Assembly: GCA_934778125.1 (NCBI GenBank)
Contig: CAKVOF010000021.1
Span: forward strand, 1-20,479
Direction of reading: 5' to 3'
DNA from: an uncultured Clostridia bacterium
GTDB lineage: Bacteria > Bacillota > Clostridia > Christensenellales > UBA1242
DNA: 20,479 bases
In this document: positions 1 to 10,700 of the stretch, piece by piece
Position numbering within the stretch: position 1 is the first letter of the stretch
Layout of the letters: every line of letters begins with the position of its first letter
The notes under the pieces: generated by a model
The model's database searches: none
Told to the model about the DNA's origin: nothing
Seen by the model: only the letters and a program-made list of their open reading frames with translations
Translations under genes and position numbers: made by a program

Positions 1-2003
<2,003 letters not shown>

Positions 2004-2163
2004 TATTTCGTCGAATTCCTTGATAAAGAAAAAATTCTTTGCTCTAAATTAAGAAATAATAATTAAACAGTTGAACTATTTAAAAATTAAAATATGTGAA
2101 AAATTGTATTACTCGTTTCGTTATTTTAAAAATTAATGATCTTTAAAAATTACTCTACTCGTT

Positions 2164-2202
2164 GTACATTCTTCTAGTTAAAATATGCAGTTGTCAATGT
2201 AC
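2164..2202 (-). promoter_or_regulatory. boxA-like element with hairpin in the 23S leader
   Basis: Read on the minus strand, 2202-2184 is GTACATTGACAACTGCATA. It resembles the boxA antitermination element found before 23S in Bacillota (TGTTCTTTGAAAACT type). Its first seven bases, GTACATT (2202-2196), pair with AATGTAC (2170-2164), which gives a 7-bp stem around a 25-base loop. The element lies about 180 nt upstream of the mature 23S 5' end and inside the transcript predicted from the promoter at 2298-2326. In known rRNA operons boxA recruits the NusB/NusE antitermination complex. That this copy does so is inferred from similarity and position. Confidence 0.5.
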
Positions 2203-2297
2203 TCTAGTAATTTAAGAAAACCTAAAAGTTAACTTAAACACTCTTGCATAAATCTTAAAGGCAATCTCATTTGCACCCTTTCAATTTGTGCAGGTAA

Positions 2298-2326
2298 AGT
2301 ATACAACTATAAGAATTCAATGTCAA
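2298..2326 (-). promoter_or_regulatory. Strong sigma-70/sigma-A type promoter for the 23S rRNA
   Basis: On the minus strand there is a perfect -35 box TTGACA (2326-2321), a 17-bp spacer, and a -10 box TATACT (2303-2298) that differs from consensus at one position. The predicted start is near 2291, giving a leader of about 290 nt before the mature 23S end. Phased A-tracts lie immediately upstream, in the place of an rRNA UP element. Together with the boxA-like site downstream, this indicates a dedicated rRNA promoter and not an internal spacer promoter, because no 16S gene is present upstream. Confidence 0.85.
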
Positions 2327-2331
2327 CACCC

Positions 2332-2378
2332 TTTTTAAAGTTTTTTTAAGTTTTTTTTAAGTTTTTTTAAGTTTTTTT
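2332..2378 (-). promoter_or_regulatory. Phased A-tracts upstream of the 23S promoter (UP-element-like)
   Basis: On the plus strand there are five T-runs starting at 2332, 2341, 2351, 2362 and 2372, separated mostly by AAG. They are 5, 7, 8, 7 and 7 bases long, with starts 9-11 bp apart, close to one helical turn. On the transcribed strand these are A-tracts in phase, an arrangement known to bend DNA. They occupy about -41 to -87 relative to the predicted 23S start, overlapping where the RNA polymerase alpha subunit contacts UP elements. Confidence 0.7.
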
Positions 2379-2640
2379 ACCCCACCCCTCCGCGTGTTTC
2401 TTTTTTTTGCTCCAAACACAGCATTTTTTAATATTTTTACCTTATTTTTACCCTCATTTTTAGCAAAAGTTTTTCAAATTTCCATAAATATTTTTTATTT
2501 TTAATTGTTTTTTCATGGTTTTTTTTATGGCTTTAACCAAATTTTAAGTTTATTTTTTAATTCTATATTGGTTTTATAATTGAAAACATTTATAATTGCA
2601 CTTTTAATTTACATAATTCATACAAACTTTTTGTTTTAGT
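2379..2640. other. T-rich non-coding tract
   Basis: No convincing gene or RNA is seen here. The tract opens with a short C/G-rich stretch (CCCCACCCCTCCGCG, about 2380-2394). It then runs as T-rich plus-strand DNA with many runs of five to eight Ts, several in the repeated context ATTTTTACC (about 2433-2452). A 10-base direct repeat TTTATAATTG occurs at 2573-2582 and 2589-2598. The strand bias continues that of the phased tracts next to the 23S promoter, so the stretch may extend the bent upstream region. It could equally be unconstrained spacer. Confidence 0.5.
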
Positions 2641-2704
2641 AGTGTATTTCATCGAACCAACTAACATTAAGCATTTTATTTATCACGCATCAATTAAAAG
2701 TTTA

Positions 2705-2794
2705 CAATAAGGTTATAACCACAAAGGGTATATCTTTGAGGGATTATATAAGGTTGTAATTATAAAGAACATCTTATTGGTTATATAAGGTTAT
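2705..2794. repeat. Three short direct repeats of the TAAGGTTRT type
   Basis: AAGGTT followed by a purine-rich TA context occurs three times. The GGTT cores are at 2711, 2752 and 2789, about 41 and 37 bp apart. The second and third copies share TTATATAAGGTT (about 2744-2755 and 2781-2792). The first copy includes a 10-bp perfect palindrome, GGTTATAACC (2711-2720). The group ends directly against the cloverleaf inverted repeat at 2796, so it may be a boundary of that element or a set of protein-binding sites. No function is established. Confidence 0.45.
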
Positions 2795-2795
2795 G

Positions 2796-2881
2796 GGGGA
2801 GTTCCCTATTTCAAGCATCGCTTGAAATTGTGTGCGAGTTCCTCGCACACCACAAAACTGCGTTTTGTGTGGGAACTCCCC
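2796..2881. repeat. Four-armed cloverleaf inverted repeat (nested perfect hairpins)
   Basis: An 11-bp perfect outer stem (GGGGAGTTCCC 2796-2806 with its complement 2871-2881) encloses three perfect hairpins. Arm 1 is 9 bp (2808-2816/2820-2828, loop ATC). Arm 2 is 9 bp (2830-2838/2842-2850, loop TTC). Arm 3 is 8 bp (2851-2858/2862-2869, loop TGC). Only positions 2807, 2829 and 2870 are left unpaired at the junction, so 83 of 86 bases belong to a stem or a 3-nt loop. It can fold the same way in RNA or in single-stranded DNA on either strand. It does not look like a tRNA: there are no D, anticodon or T-loop sequences and every loop has three bases. Simple terminators have one arm and a T-run, which this lacks. 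Candidates are a REP/MITE-like mobile unit, a recombination or replication element, or a structured RNA. Confidence 0.85.
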
Positions 2882-3060
2882 ACAACCTGCAAACAAACCC
2901 TCTCCTCACCCACTCTCACGCCTTCACCCTCTCACTAAACTTAACTCCCCTCAAACTTTTCACAAAACTCACAAACACTTTGAAACACACAGTCAGTTTC
3001 AGCTTAACGAACCAAATCACCACAATATAAAATAATAGTTACTTTGCTCCCCAAAACACA
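2882..3060. other. Strongly G-depleted, C-rich non-coding tract
   Basis: The plus strand holds about 9 Gs against about 64 Cs in 179 bases, and only one G (2920) between 2890 and 2981. The rest of the intergenic region is T-rich instead. Short open frames cross it in two frames, but they start inside the cloverleaf, give low-complexity peptides and have no ribosome binding site, so no gene is called. The skew begins exactly at the right foot of the cloverleaf, which suggests the two belong to the same unit. The bases 3061-3137 that follow are plain AT-rich sequence. Confidence 0.6.
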
Positions 3061-3137
3061 CTAATATAATGATTAATTATATGATATATATAATTTATTA
3101 TATTTATCTTAATAACAATTTTTATCCTTCATTTTAA

Positions 3138-4490
3138 TCACTCATTACTACAATAGGTGACTCAAATTGGAAAAATAATCCAATTATTAATGATGGCTTA
3201 CCTATTTTGAATTATTTTTATAACTTACTTCAAGAAAAGGGAAAAGCAACTTTGGTATTCAAGTTAGAGAAAGCAAAAGGAAAACTTGAAAATTGCACAA
3301 ACACAAATTTTGAGCTAAAATATTCTTCAGATTCAACATACAATATTTATAAACTTGTAGATGTTCCAATTATGCTATCTCATTATGTTCCAAGTTCAAT
3401 TCCAACTACTAACTACCCATACGCAATTAACATAACTGAAGATTGGTTCTTTGATTGTTGGAAACTAAATGGTGAAAAAAGTGAAGATGGTAAATTTGTT
3501 AATAGGAATGGAATTTCGTATACTGCAAATAGAATTTATGAGTTTATTGCAAGCTTTTATAAAGGAATTAAAATAACCTTAGATGCAAATGGCGGAAAAT
3601 TTGCACTAAGCGAATCATTAACTTGCATAAAAATAAATGGTAATCCAGTATATAACGAACAAGGATTAATTAATAACAATTGTGCTGAAAAGGGTTATTT
3701 ATGGAGTGATGATAAAATAATAATTTGCTTTAAATCTATCACCTCCACTAATGTTGAAATTTTAAGAGCAGCTTCGGTTACTGAAAACAAATCATCATTA
3801 ACTCACCCAAACGGAACTTATAAACTGGCAGGCTGGAGCTCGGTTAGAGATGACAACACCACCCGCGAATCTAAGTGGACATTTACTAACTCAAGCAATA
3901 GCACTTACTTATATGCAACTTGGGGCGTGGAAACCATGTTTGGATTTAAAAGTGGAGAGTCATGGTATTCAAATCCATTGTATAATCTTTCATATGCTAA
4001 TTATGCTTTAATTTCTGGAAGTTGCTATTCAGATAAATCAACAGCCGCCAAGTTTTGCATTATTATGGCATCTGAAAGTGAAAATACTAACACAGAAAGA
4101 TCAGCTATTTATGAAGTGTATTACAATCTTAAAAAGTTATCTAAAACTTATGGTTTAGTATTAAATTTCATTGAATGTGGTCTAAATTCTGAAGGTTTTG
4201 GAGGATTATTTGATGGATTCACATCAAAATCAGATTGTATTAAGAAATTAAAGTTAACATTAACTAATAATGATACCAATGTTTCAATGTGTAATAATGG
4301 AAGAGCTCCTATAAATGGAGAGTTAAACGTTGAAGATTGTAAAAAAGTTACATTCAAAATAGAAATTAAGGCATCAAATACCTATAAAACACTATTTAAT
4401 AAAACAAAGAAAATTAGTCCTGGAATGAGTGGACCAAGTGCTAGATTCACATATCTTAAAGTGGTTAAGGGTATTCCTGATGAGGTATAA
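3138..4490 (+). CDS. 5'-truncated C-terminal fragment of a giant InlB/GLUG-repeat protein; probable silent cassette
   Basis: The frame is open from the codon after a TAA at 3135-3137 to the TAA at 4488-4490 (450 codons). Its homology to the C-terminus of the giant minus-strand protein begins at once: S-ITTI.DS, then P.I/W-IN.GLPIL.YF..LL, seen in both. The same modules follow: an InlB/Listeria-Bacteroides repeat (W..D.W, residues ~100-120), the start of another (ITLDANGG, ~150), the matching KLAGW ... YLYATW repeat (~230-260), and a ~185-residue C-terminal domain. That domain ends in a segment resembling the giant's KIKYQLKL region (here FKIEIKA). No signal peptide, membrane segment or LPXTG motif is seen. 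The only early start is TTG at 3207, inside the conserved homology and without a Shine-Dalgarno; the first ATG comes much later. It is therefore probably not translated alone. The intact frame suggests a maintained donor or alternative tail; a recent pseudogene is the simpler alternative. Confidence 0.8.
   Translation, partial: SLITTIGDSNWKNNPIINDGLPILNYFYNLLQEKGKATLVFKLEKAKGKLENCTNTNFELKYSSDSTYNIYKLVDVPIMLSHYVPSSIPTTNYPYAINITEDWFFDCWKLNGEKSEDGKFVNRNGISYTANRIYEFIASFYKGIKITLDANGGKFALSESLTCIKINGNPVYNEQGLINNNCAEKGYLWSDDKIIICFKSITSTNVEILRAASVTENKSSLTHPNGTYKLAGWSSVRDDNTTRESKWTFTNSSNSTYLYATWGVETMFGFKSGESWYSNPLYNLSYANYALISGSCYSDKSTAAKFCIIMASESENTNTERSAIYEVYYNLKKLSKTYGLVLNFIECGLNSEGFGGLFDGFTSKSDCIKKLKLTLTNNDTNVSMCNNGRAPINGELNVEDCKKVTFKIEIKASNTYKTLFNKTKKISPGMSGPSARFTYLKVVKGIPDEV
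3144..3165 (+). repeat. Left copy of a 22-bp inverted repeat at the cassette junction
   Basis: This copy starts ATTACTACAATAG and ends TGACTCAA. It matches the minus strand of 6397-6376 at 21 of 22 bases, the only difference being G at 3157 where the other copy has A. Both copies lie in the same reading frame, encoding ITTI(G/D)DS. It lies six bases after the first codon of the open frame, which is the left limit of recognisable homology to the giant protein. Confidence 0.75.
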
Positions 4491-4599
4491 AGAGTGGTGA
4501 GAATTGTTTTTAATTGTGAATTATATTTGTTTATATTAATTACTTTTACTTATATATTTGACACAGATATTAACACACAAGAATGATGAATAAGATTAC

Positions 4600-4657
4600 C
4601 TACTGAAAGATTTTCAAATAAAAGCCAAAATCTTTCAGTAGAAGTGAAAGATTTTTT
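4600..4657 (+). terminator. Hairpin with downstream T-run, probable terminator of the plus-strand frame
   Basis: A 15-bp perfect stem (4600-4614 paired with 4627-4641) encloses a 12-base loop and is followed after ten bases by a run of six Ts (4652-4657). The stem is AT-rich and the T-run is not directly adjacent, so it is not a textbook intrinsic terminator. The segment TGAAAGATTTT of the left arm recurs directly at 4645-4655 next to the right arm, so the region may have arisen by duplication. Its position about 110 bp after the stop fits termination of the plus-strand frame. Confidence 0.5.
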
Positions 4658-4685
4658 GATGATGGAAGAGTTTTAAAAAAATATT

Positions 4686-4727
4686 TTACACAAAAAAACG
4701 GCTAATATTAGCCGTTTTTTTGTGTAA
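4686..4727. terminator. 42-bp perfect palindrome, bidirectional terminator between convergent frames
   Basis: Positions 4686-4727 form a perfect palindrome with 21-bp arms centred between 4706 and 4707. Its core is ACGGCTAATATTAGCCGT, flanked by A7 on one side and T7 on the other. On either strand it gives a GC-containing hairpin followed by a run of seven Us, so it works as an intrinsic terminator in both directions. It lies 36 bp beyond the stop of the giant gene, about 196 bp beyond the stop of the plus-strand frame, and close to the midpoint of the segment bounded by the 22-bp inverted repeats. Confidence 0.85.
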
Positions 4728-4762
4728 TATAAAAATTTATTTATAATTTAAATTAGCACCGA

Positions 4763-7700
4763 TTATATTATATTACCATATTTAACACCATAAAACTGAT
4801 ATCTGAAGTTAAAAATGTCGTCCAGACCAAGACTGTTACCAAATTGCACCTTATCTGTAACAGATAAACCACCTAATTTTGAAAAATAGTTATTATAATC
4901 ACTTGAATACAATTTTAATTGGTATTTTATTTTTAATTGTTTTGTTGCATTAAGTAAATTATCAAATGTGAAATTTCCAGAATATAAATTATAACTGGTA
5001 ATTGTTGGGTCTTGCCCTGTTGAATCAAAACCGAAATAAACATCTTCTCCATTTATCTTTCGGTTGTGAATTGAAAGACATTTACTAGGGTTAGTAATAT
5101 TATTGTCTTGGTCAAAGGCACATAATCTATATACACACAATAAATTATTATTTGCAATATAGTTGTTCACTTTTGTATCAAAAACAAAATCAATATATAT
5201 GCCTCCAAAATTCTCGTACTTTAACCATTTATATTTCCCATAGGATTCTGTGTCAAAATCAATTCCATTTCCTAACACTTTAAACTCTGTGAGGCGGTGT
5301 CCCTTCAACGGAATTCCCCACTTATTCTTCCCGTACGTAACCAAACTTTTTTTAGCATCCAAAACTATATGGTCTTGGTTGGCTTTCAAATTCCGACTTA
5401 TAGTTTCGCCTTTAAATTTATAAGAAACTTTTAAATATACTTTGCATTCAACTTCATATCTAGAATATGTTGTTTCATTAGTGCTTGAGTTATAGCCTTT
5501 ACAATCAAATTGCCAAAATCTAAGATAGCCCGAATTTACTGTTTGTAACCACACAGCATATAGGTTTAAATCACTGGTTGGCGTGTAGCGTGTTGAAAGA
5601 CTTTCTTGTGGTGTTACTAGTTCTGTATTTTGCTTTCCTGCAAGTTTCCAACCTATCAAATATTTAAAAGCTCCTTCTACACCAGTAGGATCATCAACAT
5701 TATTTATATCATAATCATCATATGAATATTTTTTCCCTGTGTCCGGATCAGTGTACTCTCCTGTATCTCTGTAATTTTTTAACTTTACGGATCTAATACC
5801 TATCTTAGTTGTATAAGGTAAAGTAAGTGGTTCACCTTTAACGACTTCTATCGTTATTGAGCTGTTTCCTGCAACTTCATATTGATATTTCTTAATATTC
5901 TCTGGTTGATTGAATTCATCTTCTGTTAGATTTCGTGGAACATTATAATCTCGTTTAGTCATTGAAAATGGGAAACCATTTGCATTTAATGTAATTTTCC
6001 ACGTATCTAATTTAACTGTCACATTAATAGTTATGCCATCTTCAATTCCATCACCAACATAAATATTATTTGTACCATACTCAGTTTTGGAATAAAATTT
6101 TGTGGTTGTAGTGCTGTTTTTCGTGTATGAAACATTCCAGCCTATAATAAACTCTGCCGAAGAATCAAGATAAACCAAATAGTTGTAGCAAATTAAAATA
6201 TTTTCTTTTTTGTAAGAGTTTATGTATTCTATTCCATTTATAGTAATTTTTTTATCATATCTACTAACACCTTTAATATCATAATTAACGCTATAGTGTT
6301 TATTAATTACTCCTTCCAGCAACTCATTAAAGTATTTCAAAATTGGCAAACCGTTATTAATCCAAGGGCTTTGAATTGAGTCATCTATTGTAGTAATAGA
6401 TGCTTCTATTGGAGTAGAAATGCGGGCGTTGTTTTTAAATCCATTGAAATATGAATTTGTTACGTTTTCTTCTACGCTATTTCCATTATACAAACAATTG
6501 ATTGTGGTTCCGCATAGGTTTGCCAAGCTCATTGAGTTATTTATTGATATGTTTCCAGAGTTATCATTTGCAAATCCAGCAACTGTTGTGCCTTTTAGAG
6601 TTCCATATGTTGCGCAATAGTTTAGGGTTAAGGTGCCCAAAGCAACGTTCGCCACTAATCCGCCAACCATCACATTTCCAGTATTTGCAGTTAAGTCTCC
6701 AACAGATGCGCAATTAGTTAAAGTTATTGTGGCCACAGTTTCACAAGCAATTCCAGCAACTCTGTTTCCGTTTGTAATTTTCCCCTTAAAGATTAAGTTA
6801 GAAACACTTGCGCCTAATTGACCAAATAATCCGCCAACATTTTGACCAGATGATGAAAGTTGTGTGTTTGTGCAATAGAAAACCTCTCTGTTATACGTTG
6901 ATATGGCGTAAACATTTTCCGAAGTTGCCCCAACTTTGCTAATTGTTGAACCAGCGTTAACTTGTCCGATTAATGCTCCACCATTCGAAATGCCACTTAA
7001 TGTAACTCTTTGAACATTAGTTACAAACACATTTTCAATGGTTGCGCTAGTAACAATATCAGCAATTAATCCAAAGTTATTATCAGTTCCGCTTGGGTCT
7101 GAGATTGTTGAGCTCTTATATTCCAATGTTAAATTTTTTAACGAACCCCTATTAATATGCCCAAATAAGCCAGTATCTGGCACTCCAATAATTTTATTGT
7201 TTCCGCCATCATAATTCACTTTCATTTTGTTTAGCTTTGGCATTAAGTTGATATTGTAAGTGATATCGTTTGTTTGTTTGAAATATTTGCAGTTCTCATT
7301 AACAACATAATTGTTATTAACATACATTCCAGAGCCACTTGTTCCACCACTAGTTCCGCCGTTAGCCATAACCATAAGCATATAGTAATCCGTTGAATCA
7401 TTGATTTTAATAGGACTACTTGATGTTCCATCGCCAGTATAATTATAAAGCGATTTAAGGGTTATACGGTGAGTTCCAGCCCCATAGGTACTTATTGAAT
7501 TACTGCCTCCATTTGTTGCTTTAGAAATAGCAGAATTTCCCTTATACACGCCAACGGTGTATTTGCTCTTTAAATCATCTGCGCTTGCTTTAGTGCAGCA
7601 ATCGAATTTATATGTAGCATATATAGTCACGTTAGTTGGTTCATCGAATTTTATTTTATATTCATATGTTCCTGTTTCGCTTGAACTTGAATATGAAATA

Positions 7701-10700
7701 TCAATCTTAGGGCTTATAATTGAGTAATCAACGCCAGGTTTTACAGCATATTCTCTCCTCCAAGCAAATCCTTCAGCTGCATTTGTTTCATCTGCCACGC
7801 CATCCCATTTATTCTTGCTTGGCAAATTAGTTTCGATGGCAGTTAGCTTGAAGATATAATCATCATTGCCATAGTAACCATAAATATTTTTAGGGGTATA
7901 TTTATTTGAACTTCTATCCCAAACAATATCGCCATTGCCAATAGTTAAGCTTGATATTTTTTTATCTTCGTATCCTTCTTTGAAGGCACTACTAAATTGA
8001 TAATTGTCTGTTCTTCTTTTTCCAGCAGTAAACACATTTCCACTATACCAGCCATAGAAATTTAGCGTGTAAGAAACGCCGTTTCTACCTTCTTGAGTTT
8101 TTGAATCTGATAGAGTAGTTGGTGTGTAAGATGCGCCATAGCGAACTTTGTCACCAGTCAAGGTCGGCGTTTCATTGATTAATTCAATGTATATTGTAGC
8201 AGTAACATCTTTCTCCCAAGTAATTTTATTAATTCCAATTTCAACCCTATTAAGTTGGAAATTAATATTGAAATCACTATTCCAGCAAGGGTAACCATCG
8301 TTTGAAGAAATTTTCTTATTTGGTTTGCCATCATCGTTTTCTATGCTGAAAGTTGGAATGGTTTTGAAATTACTTTCACTGTATGTTTGACCATTTGAAA
8401 CGTAATAGAAACCAATTCCCTTTTCTAAACCAATTGAATCATCATCACGCAAGGTTAAATCAAATTCAAGTTGATTTCCTATAACAAAGTCTTTAACTAG
8501 AATTTGGTCTTCTACAACATTTTCAGTGTATTCACTACCTCTTGTATTTTGAACTGAATAACTATATGTTATGTTAATCACTGCCCTATTGAATCTAGCG
8601 ATTAGGGTTAGTGAATATTTACCATCACTATAAGTATAATAGCCCTTTGTTTGAGAATCTCCAAAGTTAAATGTAATATCAGCTATATCAAAATCAGACA
8701 CTTGCCCAAACACTTGCCCTTTCTTATAATACCAGCCAGCGAATTTAAAGCCAGTGTTTGGAGTTGCTTTTATGGTTACAGCGCCACCATAAACTCCAGT
8801 TGAAGGACTAACTTCAACTGTTCCACCATTATAGATCCAAGAATTATTATCTGATCCATTGTTATCCTTTCCAGTATCGTTGTAGCCACCTGAAGATCCA
8901 CTGCTATATAGTTTTTCCGTTTGGCTATTGCATGTTAGCGCAAAGTTTTCTCTTGATAGGTAAATTCCAAGATAAGTATTATTTCCAATATTAATACTCT
9001 CTTGATTAAAGGTTGTTTTAATATTTTTTTCTCTTAAATTTAGAGTAGGTTTAATTCCTGTTCCAGTTGAACTAGCGGTTAATGTGGTACTCGATATGAT
9101 TATTCCATCATTAGTTTCACTACTATCAATCTTATAGCCATATGTTGCGATTAAATCAACTTTAACTTTCGTGCCATAAATAACGCTAATTGATTCAGAA
9201 TCACCGTTAAGCTCTTTAGAATTAGGAGGTTTTGAACTAATTGTTCCATTTTCATTTCTTGATTGATAAGTGAATGTTGTTCCATTAGCTGAATCATTAT
9301 TTTTTTCGTAGCCAAAACCATCAATCTTTTTAGCAAATGAAGAAATCGTTATTTCAACTGTTTTTAAAATATAAATTGCATAATAGGTTTTAACTTCTTG
9401 GTTATATAAATGATCATTACCATATTTTATTGTTATGCTTTCATTTAAACCATAACCGCTAGTGATATTTGGACTTGATGTGTCGAATGTTCTAAATTCA
9501 GTTCCAGCATTTAAATTTTTGAACATATCTCCATCTAGTGGGATACTACCATTCTTGCAATGGATTTCAAGGAACACGCTATTATTTTCAATATAATAAT
9601 AAGCTCCAGAGTCAGTACCTTTTGAACCATCTAATTTAGTAAAGCTAGAAATATTGATTTTGCTATCTAAGTTATTTATTACTTGGCTAATCTTAACCTC
9701 ATCATTTTCAACGCTTTCTTGCCATAGTTGAATTTTATACTTTTTATATGTATCTTGAACTGGGATTTTATATTCATCTAAGCCCGAACCATTTTTAGCC
9801 TTAAACGATGAAACAACCGTTGATTTTGCAGATTCTTTATCATATTGATAATAACGCGCGCTATTTTTAACTGTGATTGTATATAACTCAACTTCGCCAT
9901 TCATTATAGTTAAAACATATGAATTTGAACTTGAATTATAATTCATTTTTCTAGTGTAGTTTCCAAGCATTTTAAAAGCAAATAGTTTGCAGTTATTAAG
10001 ATTTCCACTTTGAGAAGCTATGTTATTTAACCAAAGTTTATACTTACCATCTATAGCTTGATATAACACTCTTGAGCTTCTTGATGCATTGCTCGAATCC
10101 AAATAGCTATATTCATAATAATCAATTAGTTCACCATCTATTGTTGTTTTGCCTATTGTTACTCCACTAGGGAAAATATTATTAGTTTGCATACCGTTTT
10201 TTAATTCAACTTCAAGATAAGGCGGATTATTATTAGTTCCATTTAAATAAGATCCATTATAATCCAATGTGATAATCATATCGTTAGCACTAAATTCAGG
10301 GTAAAGCTCGATTACATTCTTAGTTATAAATAAATAGTCGCCCACCTCAAATGATTTACCACTTAAAGTTACTTTATCATTCCAACGAAGGAATGTGCCA
10401 CCCTCATTTTCGCCCGCTTGAACTTTGTGATAGTATTTTCCAGTTGTTGAATTATCAATTTTATCTTGCGTTATAGTTTTTGATGAATTAATAGAACCAT
10501 CTTTTTTGTAATAATTGATAGTGAAACTATTAACCCCATCATCAAAGCAAGTTAGCTGAGGTAGTCCGTTATTTTCCGAATCCCAGATATACCAAGTGCC
10601 TAAGAAATCCCATTTATGAGTGCTATATAGCGCATATGGATCTTTTAGGGTTGATTCCGCCCCAGCAATCCCTTTTCCAGAATTATCCCAAATTGCAATA

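Noticed and set aside
2796..2881. tRNA gene
   Set aside because: The fold has four arms, but all three loops have 3 nt and none of the conserved tRNA loop bases or a CCA-adjacent acceptor pattern is present.
2830..3035. Two overlapping 66-67 residue plus-strand frames
   Set aside because: They start inside arm 2 of the cloverleaf, have no ribosome binding site, give low-complexity peptides that reflect the G-depleted composition, and resemble no known family.
3207..3209. TTG at 3207 as the real start of the plus-strand gene
   Set aside because: Recognisable homology to the giant protein (ITTI.DS and PII.DGLPIL) begins upstream of this codon, and no Shine-Dalgarno precedes it.
4558..4590. 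Promoter starting at TTGACA (4558-4563)
   Set aside because: No acceptable -10 box occurs at 16-18 bp, and no gene follows in that direction before the terminator.
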